Below are positions 35,413 to 44,170 of a stretch of 64,000 bases of DNA, in pieces. The translations under genes and the position numbers were made by a program. The stretch lies in assembly GCF_025993685.1 (NCBI RefSeq), contig NZ_DAJPEN010000001.1, forward strand, positions 2,976,001 through 3,040,000, written 5' to 3'. This DNA comes from Bacteroides mediterraneensis (lineage in GTDB: Bacteria; Bacteroidota; Bacteroidia; Bacteroidales; Bacteroidaceae). How positions within the stretch are numbered: position 1 is the stretch's first letter; each line of letters opens with the position of its first letter. Below the pieces are notes generated by a model that did not search any database, was not told where the DNA came from, and saw only the letters and a program-made list of their open reading frames with translations.

Positions 35413-36520
35413 ACCCTTCCTTTCGTTCTGAGACCTCTCCGTTTTCCACCTCGAACAACTTATAGTCGCCCTCAATCTTTTTCAGGATACGGTCCAGATG
35501 GTCACGATTGGTATCCGTAATGAAAATCTGACCGAAACTATCGCCTGCCACGAGCTTCACAATCTGCTCCACCCGCAAGGCATCCAACTTGTCGAAGATA
35601 TCATCCAATAAAACCAAGGGAGTGGTACCGCTTCCTGTCCGCTTCAAGAATTCAAACTGTGCCAGCTTGAGTGCAATCAGATACGTTTTGTTCTGCCCCT
35701 GCGAGCCTTCCCGCTTCATGGGAAATTCCCCCAGCTGCATAATCAGGTCGTCCTTGTGAATACCTTTCAGGGAATATCCCATCACCCGGTCCCGCTGCCG
35801 GTTCTCACGCAGCAAGGTCAGCAAGTCTCCCTCTGCCGCATGCGACTGATACGACAGTTTCACCTGCTCCCGGTTCTGGGAAATATAGGCATAATACGAC
35901 TGGAAAATCGGAATAAACTCTTCAATAAACTGCCGACGCTTGCGAAACACAATCTCTCCCGTGGAAGCCATCATTTCCTCCCACACATTCATCAGTTCCT
36001 CATCCGGCTCGAAGTCCGCTTTCAGCAATGTATTCCGCTGTGCCAGCGCCTTGTTGTAACGAATCAACGCATCCAGGTATTCACGGTCAAACTGCGAAAT
36101 CACCACGTCCATGAACCGCCGGCGTTCTTCACTTCCTCCCGCTATCAGCAGCGTATCCGCCGGAGAAACCATGACCAGCGGTATCAGTCCGATATGGTCC
36201 GACAAACGGGTGTATTCCTTCTTGTTCCGCTTGAACTGTTTTTTCTGACGGCGTTTCAATCCGCAATACACTTCCTCCGGATCACCGCCGTCCGTTTCAT
36301 AAAACCCCTGCAGCACGAAAAAATCCTGCTCATGCCGGATATTCTGAGAATCAATGGGATTGGTTGCACTCTTACAGAAAGAAAGATAATATACGGCATC
36401 CATCAGGTTGGTCTTTCCCATCCCGTTCTTGCCGATGATGCAGTTCATCTTACGGGAAAAAGTCAGTTCCGCCTGCTCCAGATTCTTATAGTTTACGATT
36501 GAAATGCGTTTAAGCCACAT
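35399..36520 (-). CDS. recF: DNA replication and repair protein RecF
   Basis: A 373-residue SMC-like ATPase that helps load RecA at single-strand gaps. Seen: the N-terminal WLKRISIVNYKNLEQAELTF, Walker A GKNGMGKTNLMDAVYYL, the SPADTLLIAGGSEERRRFMD segment, ABC-like signature GSQGQNKTYLIALKLAQ and Walker B LVLLDDIFDKLD. A TAATTTTG -7 box on its strand (36543-36550) lies just upstream. Forms one transcript with the DUF721 gene. Confidence 0.96.
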   Translation of the reverse strand: MWLKRISIVNYKNLEQAELTFSRKMNCIIGKNGMGKTNLMDAVYYLSFCKSATNPIDSQNIRHEQDFFVLQGFYETDGGDPEEVYCGLKRRQKKQFKRNKKEYTRLSDHIGLIPLVMVSPADTLLIAGGSEERRRFMDVVISQFDREYLDALIRYNKALAQRNTLLKADFEPDEELMNVWEEMMASTGEIVFRKRRQFIEEFIPIFQSYYAYISQNREQVKLSYQSHAAEGDLLTLLRENRQRDRVMGYSLKGIHKDDLIMQLGEFPMKREGSQGQNKTYLIALKLAQFEFLKRTGSGTTPLVLLDDIFDKLDALRVEQIVKLVAGDSFGQIFITDTNRDHLDRILKKIEGDYKLFEVENGEVSERKEGYEAE

Positions 36521-36668
36521 AAAACTCTTGTTATTTAGGATACAAAATTAACAATAAAAGCAAGATTCATTAAAAAAACTGCCCGCAAATTTCATTTATA
36601 AGTATAAATAAACTACTTTTGCTGTCCGAATAAGTGGATTTTGAAAATAATAAAAAAACAAATATCAA

Positions 36669-37346
36669 ATGACTGAACAAAAACACACTCATGACCCATT
36701 GAATGTGGACGAAGCGCTCAGCACTTCGGAAGCATTCCTTCTCAAAAACAAGAATCTACTGTTAGGCGTAGTAATCGCCTTGGTTGTCATCGTAGGAGGT
36801 TACCTCGGATACAAGCATTTCATTGCCGAACCCAACGAATTGAAAGCCTCTGAAGCTATTTTTAAAGGCGAACAATATTTCGGAGCCGACAATTTTGAAG
36901 TGGCCCTGAAAGGCGACAGCCTGGGCTATGCAGGTTTCGTCAAACTGGCAGACCAGTTCAGCGGTACAGATGCCGGCAACCTGGCCAACGCATACGCAGG
37001 TCTTTGCTATGCACAGCTCGGCAAATACGAAGACGCCATCAAATACCTGGACAAATTCAGCGGCAACGACTTGCTGGTAGCCCCTTCCGTAATGGGAGCA
37101 CTGGGAAACTGCTACGCACAGGTAGGTCAGCTTGACAAGGCGGTAGCTACTTTACTGAAAGCAGCCGAACGTGCCAACAGCATGTCACTGAGTCCGATTT
37201 ATTTGATTCAGGCCGGACAAATCCTGGAAAAACAAGGAAAGAACGCAGAAGCCGTAGACGCTTACAAACAGGTAAAGAACAAATACGGCAACTCTTACCA
37301 GGCCATGGATATCGACAAATACATCGAGCGTGCTTCTTTGAAATAA
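36669..37346 (+). CDS. Membrane-anchored tetratricopeptide repeat protein
   Basis: A 225-residue protein. A single membrane helix at about residues 31-52 (LLLGVVIALVVIVGGYLGYK) follows a short cytoplasmic tail; the rest faces the periplasm and contains TPR-type helices (AYAGLCYAQLGKYEDAIKYL, ALGNCYAQVGQLDKAVATLL, AGQILEKQGKNAEAVDAYKQ). It resembles the YfgM/Tol-Pal associated scaffold type, but the role is not known. A TACTTTTG box at 36614-36621 is the likely promoter and a strong terminator follows at 37391. Confidence 0.85.
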   Translation: MTEQKHTHDPLNVDEALSTSEAFLLKNKNLLLGVVIALVVIVGGYLGYKHFIAEPNELKASEAIFKGEQYFGADNFEVALKGDSLGYAGFVKLADQFSGTDAGNLANAYAGLCYAQLGKYEDAIKYLDKFSGNDLLVAPSVMGALGNCYAQVGQLDKAVATLLKAAERANSMSLSPIYLIQAGQILEKQGKNAEAVDAYKQVKNKYGNSYQAMDIDKYIERASLK

Positions 37347-37390
37347 TTTCCCCCTAATATACTTCTATTGGAAGAGTAACATCATTCAGG

Positions 37391-37454
37391 CCGGACCGAA
37401 AAACTCATAAGCATCTGCGGATGTACTCCAGTTTTTCGGTCCGGTTTCTTTTAC
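37391..37454 (+). terminator. Terminator after the TPR gene
   Basis: A perfect 15-bp stem, CCGGACCGAAAAACT (37391-37405) with AGTTTTTCGGTCCGG (37430-37444), followed by TTTCTTTTA. Confidence 0.88.
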
Positions 37455-37482
37455 CCTCTAATAACCTTTAAAAACAACAAAT

Positions 37483-37977
37483 ATGGCAACAGCTTATCAC
37501 AATCTTTCTGATTACGATTTCAACTCCGTACCCGATGCCTCACAGATGCGTTTCGGCATCGTCGTATCCGAATGGAATCACAATATCACCGGTGCCCTTC
37601 TCGAAGGGGCTGTCCGCACCCTGAAAAAACACGGGGCCAAAGATGAAAACATATTGGTTTATCCGGTTCCGGGAAGTTTTGAATTGACTTTCGGTTCCGC
37701 ACAGCTCATCAAAAGCGGAAAAGTGGACGCCGTCATCGCATTAGGCTGCGTAGTGCGTGGTGATACCCCCCATTTTGACTATGTTTGTGCAGGGGCCACA
37801 CAAGGTATCACCGAACTGAATGCAACCACCGACACGCCAGTGATTTACGGCCTGATTACCACCAACAACATGCAACAAGCCGAAGATCGCGCTGGCGGCA
37901 AATTAGGGAATAAAGGTGACGAATGTGCAGTCACAGCGATAAAAATGATTGATTTTGTTTGCAAGTTAAAAAAATAA
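37483..37977 (+). CDS. ribH: 6,7-dimethyl-8-ribityllumazine synthase
   Basis: A 164-residue riboflavin-pathway enzyme condensing the pyrimidine and the butanone phosphate. Seen: [51 protein letters not shown] with the catalytic His, and [11 protein letters not shown]. Size fits the capsid-forming family. The promoter of the following tRNA operon starts inside its last codons. Confidence 0.96.
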   Translation: MATAYHNLSDYDFNSVPDASQMRFGIVVSEWNHNITGALLEGAVRTLKKHGAKDENILVYPVPGSFELTFGSAQLIKSGKVDAVIALGCVVRGDTPHFDYVCAGATQGITELNATTDTPVIYGLITTNNMQQAEDRAGGKLGNKGDECAVTAIKMIDFVCKLKK

Positions 37978-37988
37978 TCGTACCTTTG
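37958..37988 (+). promoter_or_regulatory. Promoter of the Tyr/Gly tRNA operon
   Basis: TTTG (37958-37961), 19 bases and TACCTTTG (37981-37988). The -33 box lies in the 3' end of ribH. Transcription would begin near 37995, about 34 bases before the first tRNA. Confidence 0.8.
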
Positions 37989-38028
37989 CAACGCAATTGA
38001 GAAAAGCACTAATTTCTCGGTTGCGGAC

Positions 38029-38114
38029 GGGCAAATACCAGAGTGGCCAAATGGGGCAGACTGTAAATCTGCTGGCTTACGCCTTCGGTGGTTCGAATCC
38101 ATCTTTGCCCACCA
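38029..38114 (+). tRNA. tRNA-Tyr (GTA), CCA encoded
   Basis: A class II tRNA with a long variable arm, anticodon GTA in the loop CTGTAAA and acceptor GGGCAAA/TTTGCCC. The 3' CCA is encoded (38112-38114). First of a Tyr-Gly-Tyr-Gly series. Confidence 0.97.
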
Positions 38115-38119
38115 AATTT

Positions 38120-38192
38120 GCGGAAGTAGCTCAGTTGATAGAGCATTAGCCTTCCAAGCTGAGGGTCGCGGGTTTGAGTCCCGTCTTCCGCT
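38120..38192 (+). tRNA. tRNA-Gly (TCC)
   Basis: 73 bases, anticodon TCC in the loop CTTCCAA, acceptor GCGGAAG/CTTCCGC and discriminator T. CCA is not encoded. It lies 5 bases after tRNA-Tyr. Confidence 0.97.
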
Positions 38193-38210
38193 CTTTTTTG
38201 AAATTCTGTT

Positions 38211-38293
38211 GGGCAAGTACCAGAGTGGCCAAATGGGGCAGACTGTAAATCTGCTGGCTTACGCCTTCGGTGGTTCGAATCCATCCTTGCCCA
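38211..38293 (+). tRNA. tRNA-Tyr (GTA), second copy
   Basis: It matches the first tRNA-Tyr except for a paired change in the acceptor stem (GGGCAAG/CTTGCCC instead of GGGCAAA/TTTGCCC), so the stem is kept. CCG, not CCA, follows in the DNA. Confidence 0.97.
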
Positions 38294-38303
38294 CCGCAAA
38301 TTT

Positions 38304-38376
38304 GCGGAAGTAGCTCAGTTGATAGAGCATTAGCCTTCCAAGCTGAGGGTCGCGGGTTTGAGTCCCGTCTTCCGCT
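38304..38376 (+). tRNA. tRNA-Gly (TCC), second copy
   Basis: Identical to the copy at 38120-38192. Last gene of the tRNA operon, directly before the terminator. Confidence 0.97.
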
Positions 38377-38381
38377 CTCCG

Positions 38382-38415
38382 AGAGATTGCCTTTTAAAGG
38401 CAGTCTCTTTTTTTT
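38382..38415 (+). terminator. Terminator of the Tyr/Gly tRNA operon
   Basis: AGAGATTGCC (38382-38391) pairs with GGCAGTCTCT (38399-38408), one mismatch, followed by a run of T. Confidence 0.9.
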
Positions 38416-38518
38416 ATATCTTCCCTCTTCCCTTCCACCTGTATAACACAAATGGCCGAAAAGCAGCTCACGCCACTCTCCAGCCATCCTTTATTCCCTG
38501 TGATGCAAACGGAAACGG

Positions 38519-40060
38519 TTATCGACCTCCCTTTCTGAGCTTTCGCAAGACATCCTGCATCTTGAACACCACCTCCGGATGTTCAATGGCTACATTCTGC
38601 TGTTCACAAGAATCATCCGATATCTTATAAAGCTGCGGAGATGTACTGTTACCCGACTCTATTTCCGGCACCCAAGGTATTCCCACAGGTCCGTCATTCG
38701 GTTCGATGTATTTCCAGTCCTTCGTCCGCACAGACAAAGTATGGTTATACGACTGCTCCACGACCCACTCTCTACCGTCTGCATCTTTTCCCAACAACAC
38801 ATTCAACTGATTCTCGCTGTCTGGCGCACTCCCTTTCGGAAGTACTGCACCCAGCAGTTCTCCCATGGATCTCATCAGGTCAATCTGTGAAACCAGCGCG
38901 GCAGAAGTTCCTGCTTTCTGCATTCCGGCAGGCCATGATACGATGAAAGGTATTCTGGTTCCCCCCTCAAACGCACTGTACTTATTGCCTCTCAAGCCCC
39001 CTGTAGGTGAATGTCCGTTTAAAAGCTCGGCAGCCTTGTCGTCATAGCCGTCGTCACAAACCGGACCGTTGTCGCTCGTCAGGATAATCAGGGTATTTTC
39101 CCGTAACTTCAATTCCTCCAGACAGGCAAGCAGCTGGCCCACGCTCCAGTCGAACTGTGCAATCGCATCTCCTCTCAAGCCCATCACATTCTTTCCTCTG
39201 AACCGTTCATGCGGGAAACGAGGTACATGTACGTCGTTCGTGGCAAAATACATGAAAAAAGGCTCTTTACTATGTTCACGGATAAAACCGATAGCATGCG
39301 CCGTAATGGAATCGGCTATGTTCTCGTCCTTCCACAAGGCTTTTCCTCCACCTTTCATATACCCGATACGACCTATTCCATTGACGATAGCCTGATTGTG
39401 TTCATGGGTAGGCTGCAAATTATACATCAGCTCCGGATGTTCTTTACCTAAAGGTTCACCCGGAAAATTCATTCTATAACTCACCTCAATCGGATGCTCT
39501 GGATCATAATTCGCCACTTTGCCATTCTCAATAAAGACACAAGGCACACGGTCGGCTGTAGCCGCCATGATATACGAATAATCAAATCCCAAGTCTCCTG
39601 GATGAGAAGGGAGAGGGGCATTCCAATCCTGCTTTCCGGTTTCACGTCCCAGCCCCAAATGCCACTTACCGATTACAGAGGTCGCATATCCCGCATTTTT
39701 AAACACGTCTGCCAAGGTATACTGTCCGGGGTCAATAATCATTCCGGCATTACCTGCCGCCACATCGGTTCCCGGCTTCCGCCAGGCATATTCTCCGGTC
39801 AGCAGAGAATACCGCGACGGCGTACTTGTGGATGCCACCGCATAAGCATTCGTAAACCGAATACCATGCTGAGCCAGGCTATTTACTGCCGGCGTATGTA
39901 TGTTCTTGGCATGATAACACTCCAAGTCTCCATAACCGAGGTCATCCGCACAGATAATAATCACATTGGGACGAGAAAGCCCATCGCTGTCTGCCGCCAG
40001 CAGATAGGCCGGAACCAGCAAGGGCAGAAAAGAGCCCGCATACAAGAATTTTTCTTTCAT
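38519..40060 (-). CDS. Sulfatase (arylsulfatase-type, serine motif), exported
   Basis: A 513-residue protein with a signal peptide (FLYAGSFLPLLVPAYLLAADS). Metal-binding ICADDLGYGDLE (D39, D40) is followed by the formylglycine site STPSRYSLLTG, in which S79 would be oxidised by an anaerobic sulfatase-maturating enzyme, as in many Bacteroides S1 sulfatases. VIGKWHLGLG, TNDVHVPRFPHERF and LTSDNGPV are also family features. It removes sulfate from a glycan, perhaps mucin or glycosaminoglycan. No SusC/SusD pair or glycosidase is near, so the substrate is open. Confidence 0.93.
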   Translation of the reverse strand: MKEKFLYAGSFLPLLVPAYLLAADSDGLSRPNVIIICADDLGYGDLECYHAKNIHTPAVNSLAQHGIRFTNAYAVASTSTPSRYSLLTGEYAWRKPGTDVAAGNAGMIIDPGQYTLADVFKNAGYATSVIGKWHLGLGRETGKQDWNAPLPSHPGDLGFDYSYIMAATADRVPCVFIENGKVANYDPEHPIEVSYRMNFPGEPLGKEHPELMYNLQPTHEHNQAIVNGIGRIGYMKGGGKALWKDENIADSITAHAIGFIREHSKEPFFMYFATNDVHVPRFPHERFRGKNVMGLRGDAIAQFDWSVGQLLACLEELKLRENTLIILTSDNGPVCDDGYDDKAAELLNGHSPTGGLRGNKYSAFEGGTRIPFIVSWPAGMQKAGTSAALVSQIDLMRSMGELLGAVLPKGSAPDSENQLNVLLGKDADGREWVVEQSYNHTLSVRTKDWKYIEPNDGPVGIPWVPEIESGNSTSPQLYKISDDSCEQQNVAIEHPEVVFKMQDVLRKLRKGGR

Positions 40061-40064
40061 ATTT

Positions 40065-40119
40065 GTATAGAAACAATAAATGCAAAGCCGTCGGAGAATT
40101 TTCTGAGACGACTTTGCAT
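40065..40119 (-). terminator. Terminator after gcvT
   Basis: On the minus strand ATGCAAAGTCGTC and GACGGCTTTGCAT (40107-40119 and 40080-40092) form a stem with one mismatch, followed by TTATTGTTT. It separates gcvT from the sulfatase gene. Confidence 0.75.
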
Positions 40120-40149
40120 CTGAAAATAACCAAAATTATTTCAAAAACA

Positions 40150-41241
40150 TCAGGAAATCTTCCGGAAAGGCGGTTTCACCACCTGTGCTTTCAACTTCCT
40201 ACCACGGTTGTCCAAATAGATTTCCGTACCCGGCTTCGCATAGTCTATTTTGACATACCCCATACCGATGCCGATTTTCCGCGTAGGCGACATGGTACCC
40301 GAAGTTACCTGCCCGATGGTTTCTCCCGCCTCGTTCAGCAAGGCATATCCGTGACGCGGGATTCCACGGTCAATCATTTCAAAGCCCACCAGCTTCCGGC
40401 TTACCCCTTCGGCTTTCTGCTTTTCCAGCGCCGCACGATTGGTAAAGTTCTTTCCTTCCACGAACTTGGTAATCCATCCCAACCCGGCTTCCAGCGGAGA
40501 AGTCTCGTCGGTAATGTCATTGCCATACAGACAGAAGCCCATCTCCAGACGCAACGTATCGCGGGCACCCAGTCCGACAGGCTTGATGCCGAACTCCTTC
40601 CCGGCCTCAAAAATGGCATCCCAGATTTTCAGTGCCACCTCCGGATAGAAATACAACTCAAAGCCTCCGGCTCCCGTATATCCCGTATTGGAAATAATGA
40701 CATTCGGAACACCGGCAAATTCTCCCACCTTGAATGTGTAATAAGGAATCGATTTCAAATCCACCGGAGTCAGTTTCTGAAGCGTATCGCAGGCCTTCGG
40801 ACCTTGCACAGCCAGCTGCCCCATGCGGTCGGATGCGTTTTCCAGCTCTGCCCCTACCCTGTTATGAGCCACACACCAGTTCCAGTCTTTCTCGATATTG
40901 GCCGCATTGACCACCAGCATGTATTTTTCGGGCTCGTATGCATACACCAGCAAATCGTCCACAATCCCTCCTGTCTCGTTCGGGAAGCACGTGTACTGCA
41001 CCTTACCCGGCGTAAGTACCGCCGCGTTGTTGGAAGTCACCTCCTGAATGAAATCCAGCGCATGAGGACCTTTCACCCAGAATTCTCCCATGTGCGACAC
41101 GTCGAAGACGCCCACCGCATGGCAGACCGTCAAATGTTCATCAATGATTCCGGAATATTCAATCGGCATGTTATAACCCGCAAATTCATGCATCTTGGCA
41201 CCGAGTGCAATGTGTTTCTCGGTAAATGGAGTTGTTTTCAT
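40150..41241 (-). CDS. gcvT: Glycine cleavage system aminomethyltransferase (T protein)
   Basis: A 363-residue enzyme moving the methylene group from the lipoyl H protein to tetrahydrofolate. Seen: [31 protein letters not shown], the folate-binding [14 protein letters not shown] and [14 protein letters not shown], with the expected C-terminal barrel ([18 protein letters not shown]). Other gcv genes are not in the window. Gene length and both ends are normal. Confidence 0.96.
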   Translation of the reverse strand: MKTTPFTEKHIALGAKMHEFAGYNMPIEYSGIIDEHLTVCHAVGVFDVSHMGEFWVKGPHALDFIQEVTSNNAAVLTPGKVQYTCFPNETGGIVDDLLVYAYEPEKYMLVVNAANIEKDWNWCVAHNRVGAELENASDRMGQLAVQGPKACDTLQKLTPVDLKSIPYYTFKVGEFAGVPNVIISNTGYTGAGGFELYFYPEVALKIWDAIFEAGKEFGIKPVGLGARDTLRLEMGFCLYGNDITDETSPLEAGLGWITKFVEGKNFTNRAALEKQKAEGVSRKLVGFEMIDRGIPRHGYALLNEAGETIGQVTSGTMSPTRKIGIGMGYVKIDYAKPGTEIYLDNRGRKLKAQVVKPPFRKIS

Positions 41242-41254
41242 AAGGTATATTTTA

Positions 41255-41303
41255 AGGTTGATTGTATAAAGTTGCAGACCTGCTGAGACAAGTCCGCAAC
41301 TTT
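41255..41303 (-). terminator. Possible terminator after pepT
   Basis: AAAGTTGCAGAC (41268-41279) and GTCCGCAACTTT (41292-41303) are complementary except at one position. The tail on the minus strand (TATACAATC) is poor in T, so its strength is uncertain. Confidence 0.5.
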
Positions 41304-41312
41304 CAGAATGAT

Positions 41313-42542
41313 TTATCGATATCTTTTGGCGGTCAGCTCGGCAATCTTCACAACCACCATCATGGCCTTCTCGATAGACTGGACAGGCACGAACTCATAA
41401 CGTCCGTGGAAATTCAGCCCTCCGGCAAAAATATTCGGGCAAGGAAGGCCTTTGAACGAAAGCTGTGCCCCGTCTGTTCCCCCACGAATGGCTTTTACCT
41501 TCGGAGTGACCCCTGCTTCCTGCATGGCTGCAAAAGCAATGTCGATGATGTGCATCAACGGTTCCACCTGCTGGCGCATGTTATAATACTGGTCTTTCAG
41601 CTCCACAGACACCGTACCTTCTCCGTACTTCTGGTTCAACTGGGCGGCATAGTCCAACAAGGCCTGCTTGCGCGCCTCAAACTTCTGACGGTCATGATCG
41701 CGTACAATGTAAGACAACACGGTCTTTTCCACTTCCCCTTCCATTCCCACCAGATGGAAGAATCCTTCGTATCCCTCCGTCGTGCCCGGAGTCTCATTGG
41801 CGGGAAGCAGAGAAGCATATTCAGTGGCCACCAGCAATGAATTGATCATCTTGTTCTTGGCGTATCCCGGATGCACGTTGCGTCCCTTCACCACCACCTT
41901 GGCAGCCGCCGCATTGAAATTCTCGAACTCCAGTTCGCCCACTTCGCCGCCGTCCATCGTATAGGCCCACTTCGCACCGAACTTCTCCACATCAAACTTA
42001 TGGGCTCCCAGACCGATTTCCTCATCCGGATTGAAGCCGATGCGGATATCTCCGTGCTTGATTTCCGGATGTGCTTTCAAATAAGCCACGGCTCCTACGA
42101 TTTCCGCTATCCCGGCCTTGTCGTCGGCTCCCAGCAAGGTATGTCCGTCGGTCACAATCAAATCTTCGCCCACATGATCCAGCAGTTCCGGGAAATTTTT
42201 CGGCGACAGGATGATGTGTTCTTCCGCACATAACGGAATATCTTTCCCATCGTATTTCTCCACAATGCGTGGTTTCACATTCTCCCCGCTCATGTCAGGA
42301 CTGGTATCCATGTGGGAAATAAAACCGATAACCGGCACCTCATGATCTACGTTCGAAGGCAATGTAGCAAACAAATAGCCATTTTCATCGAGCGAAATGT
42401 CTTTCAGTCCCAGCTTCTCCAGTTCCTCTCTCAGATAACGGGCAAACACCATCTGTTTCGGCGTACTAGGCGTCACTCCGGTCGATTCATCCGACTGTGT
42501 ATCAAAAGTCACATACTTTAAAAAGCGTTCAATTACTGTCAT
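41313..42542 (-). CDS. pepT: Peptidase T (tripeptide aminopeptidase)
   Basis: A 409-residue M20-family dizinc peptidase. Metal-site motifs are [11 protein letters not shown] (His and Asp), [13 protein letters not shown] (bridging Asp) and [20 protein letters not shown] (Glu pair). The dimerisation domain sits at about residues 210-320 and [20 protein letters not shown] supplies the last ligands. It removes the N-terminal residue from tripeptides in the cytoplasm. A 228-base gap upstream separates it from the Omp85-like gene. Confidence 0.95.
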   Translation of the reverse strand: MTVIERFLKYVTFDTQSDESTGVTPSTPKQMVFARYLREELEKLGLKDISLDENGYLFATLPSNVDHEVPVIGFISHMDTSPDMSGENVKPRIVEKYDGKDIPLCAEEHIILSPKNFPELLDHVGEDLIVTDGHTLLGADDKAGIAEIVGAVAYLKAHPEIKHGDIRIGFNPDEEIGLGAHKFDVEKFGAKWAYTMDGGEVGELEFENFNAAAAKVVVKGRNVHPGYAKNKMINSLLVATEYASLLPANETPGTTEGYEGFFHLVGMEGEVEKTVLSYIVRDHDRQKFEARKQALLDYAAQLNQKYGEGTVSVELKDQYYNMRQQVEPLMHIIDIAFAAMQEAGVTPKVKAIRGGTDGAQLSFKGLPCPNIFAGGLNFHGRYEFVPVQSIEKAMMVVVKIAELTAKRYR

Positions 42543-42770
42543 ATCACTTTAACGGTTTACAAATATCTTACTCTTATTTCTGTAAAAGTAGGAAATACCC
42601 GGAGAATGACCAAAATACTTACCATTTTTTATTAGAACACAAGAATGATTTACCTTGACCGTACAGAAAACTTGTCACTCCAACAGAGTTTTAAGTTAAA
42701 AAGAAAAGGCAATCCAAAAACTCTTAAAACAAGACCAGACAGATTCAAGCGTTTTTTGTAATTTTGCCGC

Positions 42771-43967
42771 ATGAAAAAATACCTACTCATCTGCCTCTAT
42801 TTCCTGTTTGCCCTGACAGGCAACGCACAGGATTCTGCACAGGACAGTTTGTCACTCCAACGGCAAACCGCTAAAGAACTCAAGAAAAAGAAGAAAGCCG
42901 AACGCAACTTCCACTACAATATATTGGGAGGACCCAGCTATACACCAGACTTCGGAGTGCTGATAGGAGGAAGCGCCCTGATGACCTTCCGGATGGATTC
43001 GAAAGACACCACCATGCGCCGCTCGGTCATTCCGGCTTCTTTGGCTTTCATGTTCAACGGAGGACTCAACCTGGTGGTGAAGCCGCAGCTTTTCTTCAAG
43101 AACGACCGTTTCCGCATCTTTGGACAGTTCATGTTCAAAAACACCCAGGAAAATTTCTATGGAGTGGGATATGAAACAAACAAGAACTATGTGCGGAGCG
43201 ATACCACCAGCCAATACCGTTACAGCGGTATCCAGATAAACCCGTGGTTTCTTTTCCGACTGGGAGAAAGTGATTTCTTCGCCGGTCCGCAGATTGACAT
43301 CACCTACGACCATATCATGGACCCTGCCAAATACCTGGTGGAACAACCCGACTACAAACGGGCAGGAGGTACTGCCGACGGATACAAGAACTTCAGTTCG
43401 GGTATCGGTTTCCTGCTGACTTACGACACACGCGACGTACCGGCCAACCCTTACAAAGGACTGTATTTCGACCTGAGAGGACTGATGTACGAAAAATTCC
43501 TGGGAAGCAATTCCAGCTTCTACCGTGTGGAGCTGGACTACCGGCAATACAAACTTGTGGGAAAACGAAAAGTGCTGGCCTGGACGGTGCAAAGCAAACA
43601 TTCCTTCGGGCACAACCTGCCCCTGAACAAGTACGTACTGAGCGGTACACCCTTCGACCTGCGAGGTTATTACATGGGACAATACCGTGACAAATCCTCA
43701 CATGTGGCGCTGGCCGAATACCGACAGATGTTCAATACCGACCAAAGCAACTGGATCAAGAAAATCATCAACCGGCTGGGCTTCGTGGCGTGGGGTGGAT
43801 GCGGCTTCATGGGACCTACTCCCGGAAAGATTGAAGGAGTGCTTCCCAATGCCGGACTCGGACTCCGTATCGAGGTGCAACCCCGCATGAACGTGCGCCT
43901 GGATTTGGGACGTGACTTCACCAACCAGCAGAATCTGTTTTATTTCAACATGACCGAGGCTTTCTAA
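42771..43967 (+). CDS. Outer-membrane beta-barrel protein of the BamA/TamA (Omp85) superfamily
   Basis: A 398-residue exported protein. The signal peptide MKKYLLICLYFLFALTGNAQ is followed directly by a barrel without POTRA domains: alternating strands, a GIGFLLTYDTRDVPANPYKG segment and the late GGCGFMGPT and PNAGLGLRIEVQPR segments typical of the surface-antigen (D15) barrel. The end in an aromatic (EAF) suits BAM recognition. Without POTRA repeats it is not the assembly factor itself; its function is unknown. A TAATTTTG box lies at 42759-42766, very close to the ATG. Confidence 0.85.
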   Translation: MKKYLLICLYFLFALTGNAQDSAQDSLSLQRQTAKELKKKKKAERNFHYNILGGPSYTPDFGVLIGGSALMTFRMDSKDTTMRRSVIPASLAFMFNGGLNLVVKPQLFFKNDRFRIFGQFMFKNTQENFYGVGYETNKNYVRSDTTSQYRYSGIQINPWFLFRLGESDFFAGPQIDITYDHIMDPAKYLVEQPDYKRAGGTADGYKNFSSGIGFLLTYDTRDVPANPYKGLYFDLRGLMYEKFLGSNSSFYRVELDYRQYKLVGKRKVLAWTVQSKHSFGHNLPLNKYVLSGTPFDLRGYYMGQYRDKSSHVALAEYRQMFNTDQSNWIKKIINRLGFVAWGGCGFMGPTPGKIEGVLPNAGLGLRIEVQPRMNVRLDLGRDFTNQQNLFYFNMTEAF

Positions 43968-44000
43968 AAAACGCCTCTGCAAATTCCCCCTTGTGTCACA

Positions 44001-44102
44001 GCATTTTCTCTGTCCCACACTGTGGGATACAAAAACCACACTGTGAAATACATATCCCGCAGTGTGGGACACATATTTCACAGTGTGGTACAGAAAATAT
44101 GC
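44001..44102. repeat. Multi-palindrome CACAGTGTGGGA repeat, copy 2
   Basis: Four units related to those at 9469-9558. The outer arms, GCATTTTCTCTGTCCCACACTG (starting 44001) and the reverse complement of 44081-44102, are largely complementary. TCCCACACTGTGGGA (44012-44026) is a perfect palindrome by itself. It lies between the convergent ends of the Omp85-like and PurF-like genes. Confidence 0.8.
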
Positions 44103-44170
44103 TTATGCCTTTTCCGGAATGTGCAGGGAAGATGGTTGTTTATCTTCCCCACCACATCCGAAACATATTA

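Noticed and set aside
38009..38487. Minus-strand frames across the tRNA genes
   Set aside because: They are antisense to tRNA-Tyr and tRNA-Gly copies, and their repeated protein sequence only reflects the tRNA duplication.
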